A stretch of 64,000 nucleotides of DNA from an uncultured Desulfovibrio sp. (GCA_913063155.1 CAJXYU010000001.1:248001-312000), one strand, 5' to 3'. Shown: positions 1 to 8,380, counted from the stretch's first letter. Numbers and translations are program-made. Notes: generated by a model not told the origin, from the letters alone.

Positions 1-150
1 TAAAGATCCTCCTTGTTGTCTACCTGTTGAGGTAGGTACGATCATGGTCTCCGTCAAATGGAAATTTGATGCGGTTTCAGGTCCGTCCCATAGAGCAGGC
101 CTATGCCGTGCGCAAATGTTTCCCTCGGGACCGAATTCTACAGGTAAACA
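1..150 (-). promoter_or_regulatory. 5' leader and ribosome binding site of a gene lying left of the window
   Basis: On the minus strand an AAGGAGG Shine-Dalgarno lies at positions 8-14, pointing off the left edge, so a minus-strand gene probably starts just outside. The leader before it can fold: GGTCC at 128-132 pairs with 80-84, a CATAG/CTATG hairpin (89-93/101-105) sits inside, and a TCAAAT/ATTTGA hairpin (about 54-72) and a CTACCT/AGGTAG hairpin (about 20-36) follow. I do not recognise a named riboswitch class. The short plus-strand open frame here has no ribosome binding site and I reject it. Confidence 0.4.
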
Positions 151-175
151 TCATGGTCGCCCGCGTCAAACGATC

Positions 176-206
176 GGACAAAAAAAAAGCGCCCCCGAAG
201 GGGCGC
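176..206 (-). terminator. Rho-independent terminator of the HesB-like selenoprotein gene
   Basis: The minus strand has a perfect 7-bp GC stem (189-195 with 200-206) and a 4-nt loop, followed by eight or more T. It lies about 25 bases after the selenoprotein stop codon. Confidence 0.85.
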
Positions 207-231
207 CGTACAGTCAGGGCGCCATAATGCG

Positions 232-555
232 CTAACAGGCGCAGGAACCGCTGGAGCAGGCGCCGGAAGAGCAACCGCCTCCACCGCCCACGGGTTTTTC
301 GGAATCCACAGAGAATCCGTAGTATGTCATATCGATCTTGATGCCGCCGGTCTCCTGGGAGAGATCCTTATCCAGCAGAAACCGGAACCCGGCAACTTCG
401 TACACTTCGTCAGTATCCTTAGGCTCATCCAGAGCCAGAGTCAGCCTGGGGCCTGCTCAACCGCCGGATGCAAGATAGACCCGGATGGGCGAAGCTTCTT
501 TGTCCGCGAAGTAGCCTTCAAGCTGCTTCTGAGCGGATTCAGTCACGTTAATCAT
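232..555 (-). CDS. HesB/IscA-like selenoprotein (UGA at codon 33 read as selenocysteine)
   Basis: This is a small A-type iron-sulfur carrier-like protein of 107 residues when the in-frame TGA at 457-459 is read through. The frame starts at an ATG (555) with a strong AAGGAGG site 5 bases upstream. It continues on both sides of the TGA with family-like sequence, ending in a Gly/Cys-rich tail (GGGGGCSSGACSSGSCAC) and a TAG. The TGA falls in the motif LASGG-U-AG, exactly where IscA/HesB proteins carry the first conserved Cys of SGGCSG. A stem (443-447 with 421-425, 17-nt loop) begins 9 nt after the UGA, as expected of a bacterial SECIS. HesB-like selenoproteins are a known family in anaerobes (TIGR01911-type); the assignment here is by motif. 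Gene callers that stop at TGA will split or miss it. A pseudogene is less likely because both halves stay conserved. Confidence 0.88.
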
Positions 556-586
556 TGATGCCTCCTTTCAATCATAGGGAAATGAA

Positions 587-615
587 GAGGTAAGTCCTAT
601 ACATGAGTTTGTCAA
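587..615 (-). promoter_or_regulatory. Candidate promoter of the HesB-like selenoprotein gene
   Basis: On the minus strand, TTGACA (610-615) and TACCTC (587-592) are separated by 17 bp, about 30 bases upstream of the start codon. A TAGGA-N5-TCCTA dyad at 624-638 lies just upstream and could be an operator. Confidence 0.4.
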
Positions 616-648
616 TTCATAAATAGGAAGCAATCCTAAAACACACTG

Positions 649-677
649 TTGACCGGTGCTTCCGCTTGGATTATCCC
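649..677 (+). promoter_or_regulatory. Candidate sigma-70 promoter of pyrR
   Basis: TTGACC (649-654) and TATCCC (672-677) are spaced by 17 bp, about 58 bases before the pyrR start. The cytochrome c3 promoter in this window has the same -10 TATCCC, which supports the call. Confidence 0.4.
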
Positions 678-734
678 TTTATATTCCTAGAAGGATCATC
701 CCCTTTGCTGCATCTAAAAAAAGGTGGAACATAT

Positions 735-1271
735 ATGCGCGAATGCGGAACCATACTCAACGGCAAGGACATGAACCGGACCCTTGAGCGTCTGGCCATG
801 GAAGTCATAGAGCGCCGCGGCGACAACGAGCGTCTGGCCATCGTCGGCATCCAGCGGCGCGGAGCCGACTTGGCGGACCGCCTGAAACGGCTGCTGGACA
901 AGGAACTGGACCGCAAGGTGCCTCTGGGCAAGCTGGATATCAATCTTTATCGCGACGACTGGACCACCCTGGACATCCAGCCGGCCATCAACTGTACGGA
1001 AATCCCCTTCGACATCGAGGGCGCGAGCATTGTTCTGGTGGACGACGTGCTCTTTTCCGGGCGCACCATCCGCGCCGCCCTGGAAGCTATCCTGGACTAC
1101 GGCCGCCCCAAGCGTGTGGAACTGCTGGTGCTCATCGACCGGGGCCTGCGCGAACTGCCCATCCAGCCGGACTACGTGGGCAAAAAAGTCAAAACCGTCA
1201 AGGGCCAGCACGTGAACGTGAAGGTGTTGGAACGCGACGCCGAAGACCAGGTCTGCATCGTCGAGGAGTAA
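735..1271 (+). CDS. pyrR: PyrR-type bifunctional pyrimidine regulator/uracil phosphoribosyltransferase
   Basis: A 178-residue type I phosphoribosyltransferase. The PRPP-binding loop VLVDDVLFSGRTIRAAL (about residues 100-116) and the IVGIQRRGADLADRL segment are diagnostic of PyrR. In the family, PyrR converts uracil and PRPP to UMP and, in many bacteria, binds pyr mRNA. The start is the ATG at 735, with AAGGTGG 7 bases upstream; an upstream in-frame ATG at 666 has no such site. No pyr gene or obvious PyrR binding hairpin is visible nearby, so an RNA-binding role here is open. A kinase-like gene follows after 9 bases, probably co-transcribed. Confidence 0.88.
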   Translation: MRECGTILNGKDMNRTLERLAMEVIERRGDNERLAIVGIQRRGADLADRLKRLLDKELDRKVPLGKLDINLYRDDWTTLDIQPAINCTEIPFDIEGASIVLVDDVLFSGRTIRAALEAILDYGRPKRVELLVLIDRGLRELPIQPDYVGKKVKTVKGQHVNVKVLERDAEDQVCIVEE

Positions 1272-1280
1272 CCGGACAAC

Positions 1281-1817
1281 ATGGGTTTCAAAAAGGTTGA
1301 GCAGGAGGAACCCAAGGTCCCCTGCATTTCCCTCATCGGCATGGCCGGAGCGGGCAAGTCCACGCTGGCCCCGTTGTTGGCCAAGGTCCTGAACTGGGCT
1401 CATCTGGACTCGGACCACCATATTGAGGCTTACTACGCCATGCCCCTGCAGGCCATCTACGACACGTACGGTCACGAAAGATTTCTTGAAATCGAAGGCC
1501 AACTCGTGAGTGAACTCATGCTGCACCGCACGGTCATCTCCACAGGCGGCAGCGTGGTCTATTCGGAAAAGGCGCTCGCCAAACTCAAGAAGCTTGGCCC
1601 GGTGGTGCACCTGGACGTTTCAGAGGATACCTTCATCCAGCGCGTGGGCGACGCCAGCGAGCGCGGCCTGGCCATAGCGCCCGGCCTGACCCTGCGCGAC
1701 CTCTACAGAGAGCGGGAACCCCTGTACCTTGCCGCCGCCGACATCACGGTGCGTACCGACGACTGCACGCCGGAGGAATGCGTGCGCCGAATCCTCGAAC
1801 AAGTGAATCTTTCATGA
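1281..1817 (+). CDS. Shikimate kinase-family P-loop kinase
   Basis: A 178-residue protein of the shikimate kinase fold. It has a Walker A GMAGAGKST (about residues 20-28), an acidic substrate-site stretch HLDSDHHIE (about 41-49), and TGGSVVY (about 91-97) where AroK/AroL have the GGG substrate-binding loop; the lid segment has ERGLAIAPGLTLRDL rather than the usual RPLL-type lid. These changes suggest a paralogue that may not phosphorylate shikimate. It lies 9 bases after pyrR, and its stop codon overlaps the next start (ATGA), so the three genes look like one operon. Substrate is unknown. Confidence 0.75.
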   Translation: MGFKKVEQEEPKVPCISLIGMAGAGKSTLAPLLAKVLNWAHLDSDHHIEAYYAMPLQAIYDTYGHERFLEIEGQLVSELMLHRTVISTGGSVVYSEKALAKLKKLGPVVHLDVSEDTFIQRVGDASERGLAIAPGLTLRDLYREREPLYLAAADITVRTDDCTPEECVRRILEQVNLS

Positions 1818-2422
1818 AGAAACTGACTCCCAAGGCTGCCTTCCGCAAGGCGGCCGCCCTCTACAAACGCATGGCCGACGGATATGCAGAGGCCGCCCAA
1901 TCCATGGGCCTGACCTGCGAGAACTGCACTGACAACTGTTGCTACAGCTTTTTCCAGCACCACACCTACATCGAGTGGGCCTATCTCTGGGAAGGGCTGA
2001 ACCAGCTCCCCGAGGAACAACGCAACGAATTCATCCGCCGTTCCGAGGAATACGTGGACCAGGCGCGAACCGCCCTGCAAAAGGGGGAAAAGCCGCACAT
2101 CATGTGCCCCCTGAACATGGAAGACGGCAAATGCGGACTCTATGACCACCGGCTCATGATCTGCCGAATGCACGGCGTGCCCAACGTCATGACTAGACCG
2201 GACGGCCGGTCCGTAACCTTTCCGGGCTGCCGGCGCTGCCAGGAACTGACCGCTGGGCTGGAGGCCGAGGGCAGGCAGGTTCCCATGGTCGACCGCACTC
2301 CTCTCTACAAGGACCTGGCCCAACTCGAGATGGCCTTTGTGGGCAAAAACCTGCGCGCTCTCCCCAAGGTGGACCACACCATAGCCGAAATGATCGTCAT
2401 CGGCCCGCCCAAGTTCAAGTAG
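1814..2422 (+). CDS. YkgJ-family cysteine-cluster protein
   Basis: A 202-residue soluble protein with a conserved Cys pattern, TCENCTDNCCYSF near residue 35, then CPLNMEDGKCGLYDHRLMICRMHG and FPGCRRCQEL. This is the YkgJ-type zinc- or iron-chelating cysteine-cluster family, whose function is not established. The chosen ATG at 1814 overlaps the stop of the kinase (ATGA), indicating translational coupling; an earlier in-frame ATG at 1778 lies inside the previous gene and is unlikely. A strong terminator follows at 2440. Confidence 0.72.
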   Translation: MKKLTPKAAFRKAAALYKRMADGYAEAAQSMGLTCENCTDNCCYSFFQHHTYIEWAYLWEGLNQLPEEQRNEFIRRSEEYVDQARTALQKGEKPHIMCPLNMEDGKCGLYDHRLMICRMHGVPNVMTRPDGRSVTFPGCRRCQELTAGLEAEGRQVPMVDRTPLYKDLAQLEMAFVGKNLRALPKVDHTIAEMIVIGPPKFK

Positions 2423-2439
2423 CGCATCATGATTTTACG

Positions 2440-2475
2440 AACGGTTCCCCTGGTCCGCCACCGGAACCGTTTTCT
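2440..2475 (+). terminator. Rho-independent terminator after the pyrR operon
   Basis: A perfect 9-bp stem AACGGTTCC/GGAACCGTT (2440-2448 with 2463-2471), with TTTT at its 3' edge, lies 18 bases after the stop of the YkgJ-like gene. Confidence 0.75.
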
Positions 2476-2571
2476 CACCCTGGTTCTCCCGACCGGCCAC
2501 TTTGTCACGCCCATGGGAAGACGGAACCGCCCTTTCCTGATATGCTGGCGGCAAATGCCAAGGAGTTACCG

Positions 2572-3702
2572 TTGCCTACTGAAAAGACGCCTGTTGAAGA
2601 ACACGGAATCAACATCTTCCCCTACCTCGACGCCAATGCGATCTACCATGTGGCGGACCACCCCGATGGCGGCCGGCGCCTCAAGAACGACATCCTGGCC
2701 CTGGCCCTGATCCGGGCCACCCCCGAAACCCGCGACGTGGTCCTGCGCAGCCTGAACATGATCCGACGGGAGCGTGTTCAGGAACTGCTCGAGGCCTACG
2801 AATCCATCGACCCGGCGGACATGCGCAAGCTTGAACCCGCCGTGGACAGGGCCGTGGAGGACATCCTCGCCACGGTGCAACACCGCATGACGCACGGCTT
2901 CGTCTTTCTGGGCGACGGCCCCGAAATCGAAGACAGTCCGCTCCTGAACCGTCCGCTGCCCCACTGCAACATCGCCGAGTATTCGCCCGAGGGGCTGCTG
3001 GCCTTCTGGGTCTTCACGGCCGTGAAGTACCGCAGCCTCTTCAACCCGGTCATCGACGAGGCCATGGAAGCGATTGAAGACGGCTTTTCCGCTGGCGTGC
3101 TCGCCCTGGCCGTGGACGATCTGGACGATTCGCGCTTCATGATGGAGGCCGAGGCGCTGCAGCGGGAGATGACCGGACACCACTCGGACATGCTGGAACT
3201 GGTGCGCCGGGGAGTCATGGGCATCTGCCGGGGCACCCTGCTGGAGACGATCCTCAACAACCTTTGCGACACCACGCCCCTGCTCTTCCTGGAAAGAGAC
3301 CGGCTGCCCAACCTGGCCGCGGAGCTGGAGACGATCCGGGGGGCCCTGCTTACCGAAGAACTGAACCTGGCCGCCGATCTCTACAAGCTGGCCATGCTCG
3401 CGGACGAGGGCGGGCCGGAGGCTATCGCCTTCCTCGTCGCCTCGCTGGACGACGGATATCTTGCATCCGGCCTGGATATGGTGGTGCAGGGATTCAACCC
3501 GGATGTAGTGGCCGAAGTCATGGACCGGCGCAAGAAGACCCTGGAATACGAGATGGATATCAAGACCAGAATGGTGATTCGCGCCTGCCGGTGTCTGCGC
3601 GAGGCATGCTCGCCCCGCGACCTCAACGAGATGGTGGGCGCGTTCCTGCCGAGGCCGCTGGATTATGAAGGATTGCTTGAAGCCCTTGCCCAAGATTTGT
3701 AA
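2572..3702 (+). CDS. Uncharacterised 376-aa helical protein
   Basis: I do not recognise this protein. It is predicted soluble and almost entirely helical, with many Leu/Glu/Arg heptad-like stretches, no signal peptide, no membrane segment and no obvious catalytic motif. The C-terminus has a Cys pair (RACRCLREACS). I prefer the TTG start at 2572 because AAGGAG lies 6 bases upstream (2560-2565); an in-frame ATG at 2542 would add ten residues but has no ribosome binding site. It stands alone between two hairpin terminators, so it is probably a single-gene unit. Confidence 0.6.
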   Translation: MPTEKTPVEEHGINIFPYLDANAIYHVADHPDGGRRLKNDILALALIRATPETRDVVLRSLNMIRRERVQELLEAYESIDPADMRKLEPAVDRAVEDILATVQHRMTHGFVFLGDGPEIEDSPLLNRPLPHCNIAEYSPEGLLAFWVFTAVKYRSLFNPVIDEAMEAIEDGFSAGVLALAVDDLDDSRFMMEAEALQREMTGHHSDMLELVRRGVMGICRGTLLETILNNLCDTTPLLFLERDRLPNLAAELETIRGALLTEELNLAADLYKLAMLADEGGPEAIAFLVASLDDGYLASGLDMVVQGFNPDVVAEVMDRRKKTLEYEMDIKTRMVIRACRCLREACSPRDLNEMVGAFLPRPLDYEGLLEALAQDL

Positions 3703-3761
3703 AAACGGACTCCGGGAGGAAGCTCTTTAAGAAAGGCACCTTCCAAAACTTTTGTCGCAAC

Positions 3762-3800
3762 CTCCCGGCTGCCCTGCGAACAGCCGGGAGATTTGATTAT
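3762..3800 (+). terminator. Probable terminator of the 376-aa protein gene
   Basis: A perfect 10-bp stem CTCCCGGCTG/CAGCCGGGAG (3762-3771 with 3781-3790) is followed by an AT-rich stretch with a weak T run. Confidence 0.6.
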
Positions 3801-3912
3801 ATCTTCCTCTCGTCAGCGCGAATTTGTTTTTGAGTGCAGCGAAAGACAAAGACGCACTGACAGCCAGGGTTTGCAAAGAGGATTTCCCCCTTTGCCCACC
3901 GGAGGCATCCTT

Positions 3913-4728
3913 TTATCGCAACTGAAGATAACTGATGAAATCCTCAATGCCGGCCAACCGCGCTTCGATGTAGTTCGCCGCGTACTGGGCAAAGGTCTTC
4001 TTCCTGCCGTAGACCTCATACTCGGTGTCCGACCCGACGAAGTGCAATCCATGAAAGGCGGCCACCTGAGGATGAATGGGCAACTCGAACTCGGGGAAAG
4101 CGTCGGGCATGGCATGGACGCTTTCCGGCGCCTCCAGGTCCAGACGGCTCAGAATTCCGGCTGCCGCATGATTGAGCAACTTCGGGCCGGGATGATTGAC
4201 GGTATTGAACAGCCGCTCTTTTCGAAAATCCCGCTCGATGATATCCACGTACTTGACGGGGGTATGCGACTCCCGCTCCCGCTCGAGCCGGAAGGTCCGC
4301 TCCAACAAGGCGGCCAGGTCATGCTTTGCCGCAAGTGAAGAACGCATGTACAGGGTCAGGACCTCCTCGCCCGAAAGTCCCCCGGCAATCAACTCTTCAA
4401 GGACGCTGTCCCGATAGTCGAAGCCAGGATCGCCGGACCAAAAGGGCCAGTACCCCAAAAAAAACATGTTGGGGATGCACAAACTCAGCGAACTGCGGGG
4501 CAGCCTGGACAGCAGAAATTCCGAACTCAGCTCGCCCCACTCCTTGCCCAGATGCTGGTAGAGAAACAGCCCACACCGCTCCAGCACTCCACCAGGAATG
4601 GGTTCGCGGATGTAATTGGTGAAGAGCCGACAGTCGTAACGGGCGGTGAATTCCGGACTGACCATGAGCCGTTCCAGCAAAGGCTCGCCCTGGCAGTTGG
4701 CGTGGATGACGCAAAGCTGTTTCGTCAT
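3913..4728 (-). CDS. WcbI-family polysaccharide biosynthesis protein (putative acetyltransferase)
   Basis: A 271-residue protein beginning MTKQLCVIHANCQGEPLL. The VIHANCQG opening and the later NHPGPKLLNHAA segment are characteristic of the WcbI family, named from Burkholderia capsule clusters and proposed to be acyl/acetyltransferases with an SGNH-like fold. No signal peptide or membrane segment is visible, so it should be cytoplasmic. No polysaccharide genes adjoin it: cobT is divergent on one side and the unknown 376-aa gene converges on the other. The substrate cannot be deduced. Confidence 0.7.
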   Translation of the reverse strand: MTKQLCVIHANCQGEPLLERLMVSPEFTARYDCRLFTNYIREPIPGGVLERCGLFLYQHLGKEWGELSSEFLLSRLPRSSLSLCIPNMFFLGYWPFWSGDPGFDYRDSVLEELIAGGLSGEEVLTLYMRSSLAAKHDLAALLERTFRLERERESHTPVKYVDIIERDFRKERLFNTVNHPGPKLLNHAAAGILSRLDLEAPESVHAMPDAFPEFELPIHPQVAAFHGLHFVGSDTEYEVYGRKKTFAQYAANYIEARLAGIEDFISYLQLR

Positions 4729-4845
4729 GGGAACCGACTAGCACTAAAACAAGCCCTCTTCAACAGTGATACGGCGCATTTACATCTCCACGCCCCGCGT
4801 GTATCACAATGATCCAACTCATCGTGACTCACATCGGAGAAACAA

Positions 4846-5916
4846 ATGCAAAAACAATTCGACTCTATTCTCAATGAAATACAGCCTGTGGACCAAAACC
4901 TCGCACCCAAGGGGCAGGCTCACCTGGACAGCCTGACCAAACCCTTGGGCAGCCTCGGCAGGCTTGAGGAGCTGGCCCTGAAGATGTTCGTGGCCCAGGG
5001 TGGGAACAAGCCGCAGCTGGACCCGTGCCGCATATACACTGTGGCGGGCGATCACGGCGTGCACGAAGAAGGCGTCAGCGCATATCCTCAGGAAGTGACG
5101 CGGCAGATGGTGCTCAATTTCATGAACGGCGGCGCAGGCATCAACGTTCTGGCCCGCACTGTGGGCGCGGAGCTTTTTGTGGTGGACGCCGGTTCCTGCG
5201 ACGGTGATTACCCGGAGCATCCCAACCTGATCCAGCGCAAGATCGCGCCCGGCACGGCCAACTTAGCCAAGGGGCCGGCCATGACCCGTGAACAATGCCT
5301 GAAGGCTCTGCTGCTGGGCATCGAACTGGCCGACAGAGCCCATGCCGAAGGCGTCCGCACCCTGGGCACCGGCGAGATGGGCATTGCCAACACCACGCCG
5401 TCCACGGCCCTGTTCTGCGCGTATCTCGGACTGGACCCCGAGCCCATCACCGGGCCCGGCGGCGGCCTGGACAGGAACCGCCTGCCCTCCAAGGTCCAGA
5501 TCATCCGCAAGGGGTTGGCTGCCAACGCAGCCGCCGTCGAATCCGGCGACCCCGTCGAAATCCTCGCGGCCCTCGGCGGGTTCGAGATCGCAACCCTGGC
5601 GGGCCTGATTCTCGGCGGAGCGCGCAACGGCCAGATGATATGCGTGGACGGATTCATTTCCACTGCGGCGTACACGGCAGCCGCAAAAATCTGCCCTGCA
5701 GTGGCCGGATACTGCGTACTTTCCCATGCGTCCGCAGAGCCGGGCTACACCGCCGTGGTCGAGGCGCTAGGCCAACAGCCGCTACTGCATCTCGGCCTGC
5801 GCCTTGGTGAGGGAACCGGAGCCGCCTGCGCCATGTTCCTCCTGCGGTCCGGAGCAGCCATCTTCAACGAAATGGCCACCTTCGCCGATGCAGGCGTCTC
5901 AGAAGCAGCCAAATAG
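4846..5916 (+). CDS. cobT: Nicotinate-nucleotide-dimethylbenzimidazole phosphoribosyltransferase CobT
   Basis: A 356-residue full-length CobT. It transfers phosphoribose from nicotinate mononucleotide to 5,6-dimethylbenzimidazole (or another lower base) to make alpha-ribazole phosphate for the cobamide nucleotide loop. Family signatures are DSLTKPLGSLGRLEELA near residue 30, VAGDHGVHEEGVSAYP near 68, GTGEMGIANTTPSTAL near 175, and the C-terminal EMATFADAGV containing the catalytic Glu. GGAG lies 7 bases before the ATG. It is separate from the cobJ-cbiG pair at 48-50 kb. I see no cobalamin riboswitch in the 117 bases upstream. Confidence 0.95.
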   Translation: MQKQFDSILNEIQPVDQNLAPKGQAHLDSLTKPLGSLGRLEELALKMFVAQGGNKPQLDPCRIYTVAGDHGVHEEGVSAYPQEVTRQMVLNFMNGGAGINVLARTVGAELFVVDAGSCDGDYPEHPNLIQRKIAPGTANLAKGPAMTREQCLKALLLGIELADRAHAEGVRTLGTGEMGIANTTPSTALFCAYLGLDPEPITGPGGGLDRNRLPSKVQIIRKGLAANAAAVESGDPVEILAALGGFEIATLAGLILGGARNGQMICVDGFISTAAYTAAAKICPAVAGYCVLSHASAEPGYTAVVEALGQQPLLHLGLRLGEGTGAACAMFLLRSGAAIFNEMATFADAGVSEAAK

Positions 5917-5929
5917 AATCAACAATCAA

Positions 5930-5981
5930 GAGGCGAGATGCCAGACTGCCCGGAGCGCTTCTCGCCTCCTTTCAATTTTTT
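5930..5981 (+). terminator. Probable terminator of cobT
   Basis: An 8-bp perfect stem GAGGCGAG/CTCGCCTC (5930-5937 with 5961-5968) with a long 23-nt loop is followed by CTTTCAATTTTTT. Confidence 0.6.
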
Positions 5982-6337
5982 AGTAATATCCGATACGTTC
6001 CGAATCATATCAGCAAAAAAAGACTGTCCCCGAAGCAATGGGCGTCTTCTCTTTTTCACGACTTCTCCACTGGTAGAACATCGAACCACCAAAAAGCCGT
6101 CATCCGAAAACAAAAAGAATCACAGCTGCCGGGACAACTCCCCTCTCCCATACACTCTTGCTTTTTCCCCGCAATCGGATAGTCTTTTCGCGAAGAAACT
6201 TTCCCCGGAAATGTGGTCCACTTTCATACCATTAAACGATATAAGCTGTCATTGTCCGGCGACCACGCGTTAAACAACAGACAACCTTACCCTCCTGCCA
6301 ACGGGCGCCACCACGCCTTGCCAGCGAGTGAAAAACA
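5982..6337 (+). other. Gene-free stretch upstream of the TyrR-like regulator
   Basis: I find no gene with a credible ribosome binding site here. Short open frames on both strands lack start signals. The stretch presumably holds the promoter of the regulator, but I see no clear -35/-10 or -24/-12 pair. Confidence 0.4.
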
Positions 6338-7969
6338 GTGACCGAAAGCAAAAAATTCAAACTCATTTTCAGGGACCGCATTGGAATTGTTTTTGACATA
6401 ACAAAGCTTCTCCTTGAGCACAGACTGAACATCATCCGCATGGAAGTTGAGCAGAAAGACGGATTTGCCCAGGTTTCCATAGAAATAGACCGCAGAAGCA
6501 GAAGCATCGATACGCGTGCACTCCTCGACATATTTTCCACTCTGCCCGGCATTGAAGACCAAATTGTTCTGAAACGACTGCCGCAGGAAAGAAGAGAGCG
6601 CTGGTTCCGGACTTTGTTCGACGGCATGAGCGAAGGCATTATGTCGGTGAATTCAAGAGGCGTGATCAACACAGTCAACAGCGTGGCCTGCCGCCTTCTG
6701 GACCTTCCCTACGAAGACTTGCTGAACACTTATGTGGGCGAAATAACCCCCGAAGACAACCTGTTGCAGGAGTGCGTCCAAAAACGTATCCCGGTCAGCA
6801 GGAGGAAATCGGTCGTCACCAGCACCGGCAGGGTCGAATTCTACGGATCGGCAAAGCCCATCCACGACTCCCAGGGTGAATTCGTCGGCGCGGTCCTGCT
6901 GATGAAGGACCTCAAGGAAGTCAAGGCAATGGTCGATGCCGTCATGACTCCCATCGACGTCAACTTCGACGACTTCATCGGGGAAAGCAAAGCCATCAAG
7001 AACCTCATTACGTTCGCAAAGAAAATCGCGGAACTGGACACGACCATATCCATAACCGGAGAGAGCGGAACCGGGAAGGAACTCTTTGCCAAGGCCATAC
7101 ACTATGAAAGCGGCAGGACCGGCCCTTTCATCCCCATCAACTGCGCGGCTCTCCCGGAGTCGCTCATCGAGAGTGAATTGTTCGGTTATGTTGACGGGGC
7201 CTTCACCGGGGCCAAGAAAAAGGGCAAACCAGGACTGTTCGAGGCCGCCCGGAACGGAACTATTTTTCTCGATGAAATCGGCGACATGCCCCTCGGCCTG
7301 CAGGCAACGATCCTGCGCGTGCTCCAGGAAGGCTTTGTGCGCAGAATCGGCGGTGTGGAGGAGATACCCGTCAACGCCAGAGTGATCACCGCCACCAACA
7401 AGAATCTGGGCGACATGGTCGAGGCCGGCGACTTCCGGGAAGACCTGTTTTATCGCATCAATGTGCTGACCATCCACATCCCGCCGTTGCGGGAAAGAAT
7501 GGCGGACATCCCGCTCCTGGTCAGCAATTTTCTCAAGCGGTTCAACCAAAGGCTGGAAAAAGAGAATCAAACCATCAGTCAGGCTGCTCTGGAGGAACTC
7601 TACAACTACAGTTGGCCGGGCAATGTGCGGGAGCTGCAAAACACCATTGAGCGGGCATCCATCCTCAGCGACACCTGTGAAATAACGGCCGAGGCGTTGA
7701 ACCTCAGTGCGAAACCGGTCAGTTGCGGAAAGCTGTGCCGCTCCACCCCGACACCAACGGGGGAAAGGCCGTTGAAAGCCCTGCTGGGTGAATATGAAAT
7801 GAAGATCCTTATCGACGCCCTCAACACCACGCAAAGCATACGCAAGGCGGCCAAGAGGCTTGGTCTTTCCCACACCGCTCTGCTCCGCAAGATCCACAAG
7901 TATCAGCTGCGCAATGAGAGCGGGTCCGCTCCTTGGGAACTCCCGTCCCATCAGGGAATCTCCCTGTAG
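6338..7969 (+). CDS. TyrR-like sigma-54 activator (ACT-PAS-AAA+-Fis)
   Basis: A 543-residue enhancer-binding protein. In order it shows an N-terminal ACT domain (about 8-75, LIFRDRIGIVFDITKLLLEH), a PAS domain (about 85-190), an AAA+ module (about 205-430) with Walker A GESGTGKELFAKAIH and an intact GAFTGA sigma-54 contact loop, and a C-terminal Fis-type helix-turn-helix (about 500-540). ACT-PAS-AAA+-HTH is the TyrR architecture; ACT domains in this group bind amino acids. It starts at GTG 6338 with a weak ribosome binding site. The next genes are alanine dehydrogenase and an alanine/glycine symporter preceded by a good -24/-12 promoter, so I infer it activates alanine uptake and catabolism. 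Confidence 0.85.
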   Translation: MTESKKFKLIFRDRIGIVFDITKLLLEHRLNIIRMEVEQKDGFAQVSIEIDRRSRSIDTRALLDIFSTLPGIEDQIVLKRLPQERRERWFRTLFDGMSEGIMSVNSRGVINTVNSVACRLLDLPYEDLLNTYVGEITPEDNLLQECVQKRIPVSRRKSVVTSTGRVEFYGSAKPIHDSQGEFVGAVLLMKDLKEVKAMVDAVMTPIDVNFDDFIGESKAIKNLITFAKKIAELDTTISITGESGTGKELFAKAIHYESGRTGPFIPINCAALPESLIESELFGYVDGAFTGAKKKGKPGLFEAARNGTIFLDEIGDMPLGLQATILRVLQEGFVRRIGGVEEIPVNARVITATNKNLGDMVEAGDFREDLFYRINVLTIHIPPLRERMADIPLLVSNFLKRFNQRLEKENQTISQAALEELYNYSWPGNVRELQNTIERASILSDTCEITAEALNLSAKPVSCGKLCRSTPTPTGERPLKALLGEYEMKILIDALNTTQSIRKAAKRLGLSHTALLRKIHKYQLRNESGSAPWELPSHQGISL

Positions 7970-8200
7970 GATTACTTGCGCGAAGTGGTAATCGGACGCC
8001 GGCTCTGTTCATGGCTTTGCGCAGACTGTCCCGCTGCCCCTTTCCGTACGGTAACATATCGTACCACCCTCATGACGCAGCCAGAGTTCATCGGCCTTCT
8101 ACAGCCTCCGGCACTGAGAATACTCAGAACTTTGGAAACAAAAAGAACCACACATAATAACAATACATATTGAAGACTTATCACTGAACACGCATTCATA

Positions 8201-8224
8201 TGGAAATATAACGAACCATTTCCA
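8201..8224 (+). promoter_or_regulatory. Candidate upstream activator (enhancer) site of ald
   Basis: TGGAAAT (8201-8207) and ATTTCCA (8218-8224) form a perfect 7-bp inverted repeat with a 10-bp spacer, about 142 bp before the -24 element. It resembles, but is not identical to, the TGTAAA-N6-TTTACA TyrR box. Confidence 0.45.
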
Positions 8225-8365
8225 CCTTCCCGAGCTTCCCCCCAAGCCCCTTTCTGACGCGGTGTGCGCCCGCCCCCCGAATTTCCGGAAACGCATGACC
8301 CACAAAGGTTGGTGCCCCTCTTCTTCGTGGAACAAATGGGCTGAGACTCCATCCCTTCCGGGAAT

Positions 8366-8380
8366 TGGCATGGGGATTGC
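8366..8380 (+). promoter_or_regulatory. Sigma-54 (-24/-12) promoter of ald
   Basis: TGGCAT-N5-TTGC with exactly 10 bp between the invariant GG (8367-8368) and GC (8379-8380). Transcription should start near 8392, giving a leader of about 74 nt. Confidence 0.8.

Noticed and set aside
44..235. 63-aa plus-strand frame at the left edge
   Set aside because: No ribosome binding site; it runs through the terminator of the selenoprotein gene.
457..459. Reading the TGA as a nonsense mutation that makes the HesB-like gene a pseudogene
   Set aside because: The residue affected is exactly the conserved Cys position, the downstream half remains family-like through a Cys-rich tail, and a suitable hairpin follows; selenocysteine explains all three.
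4729..4845. Cobalamin riboswitch before cobT
   Set aside because: The 117-base interval lacks the B12-box and is too short for the aptamer.
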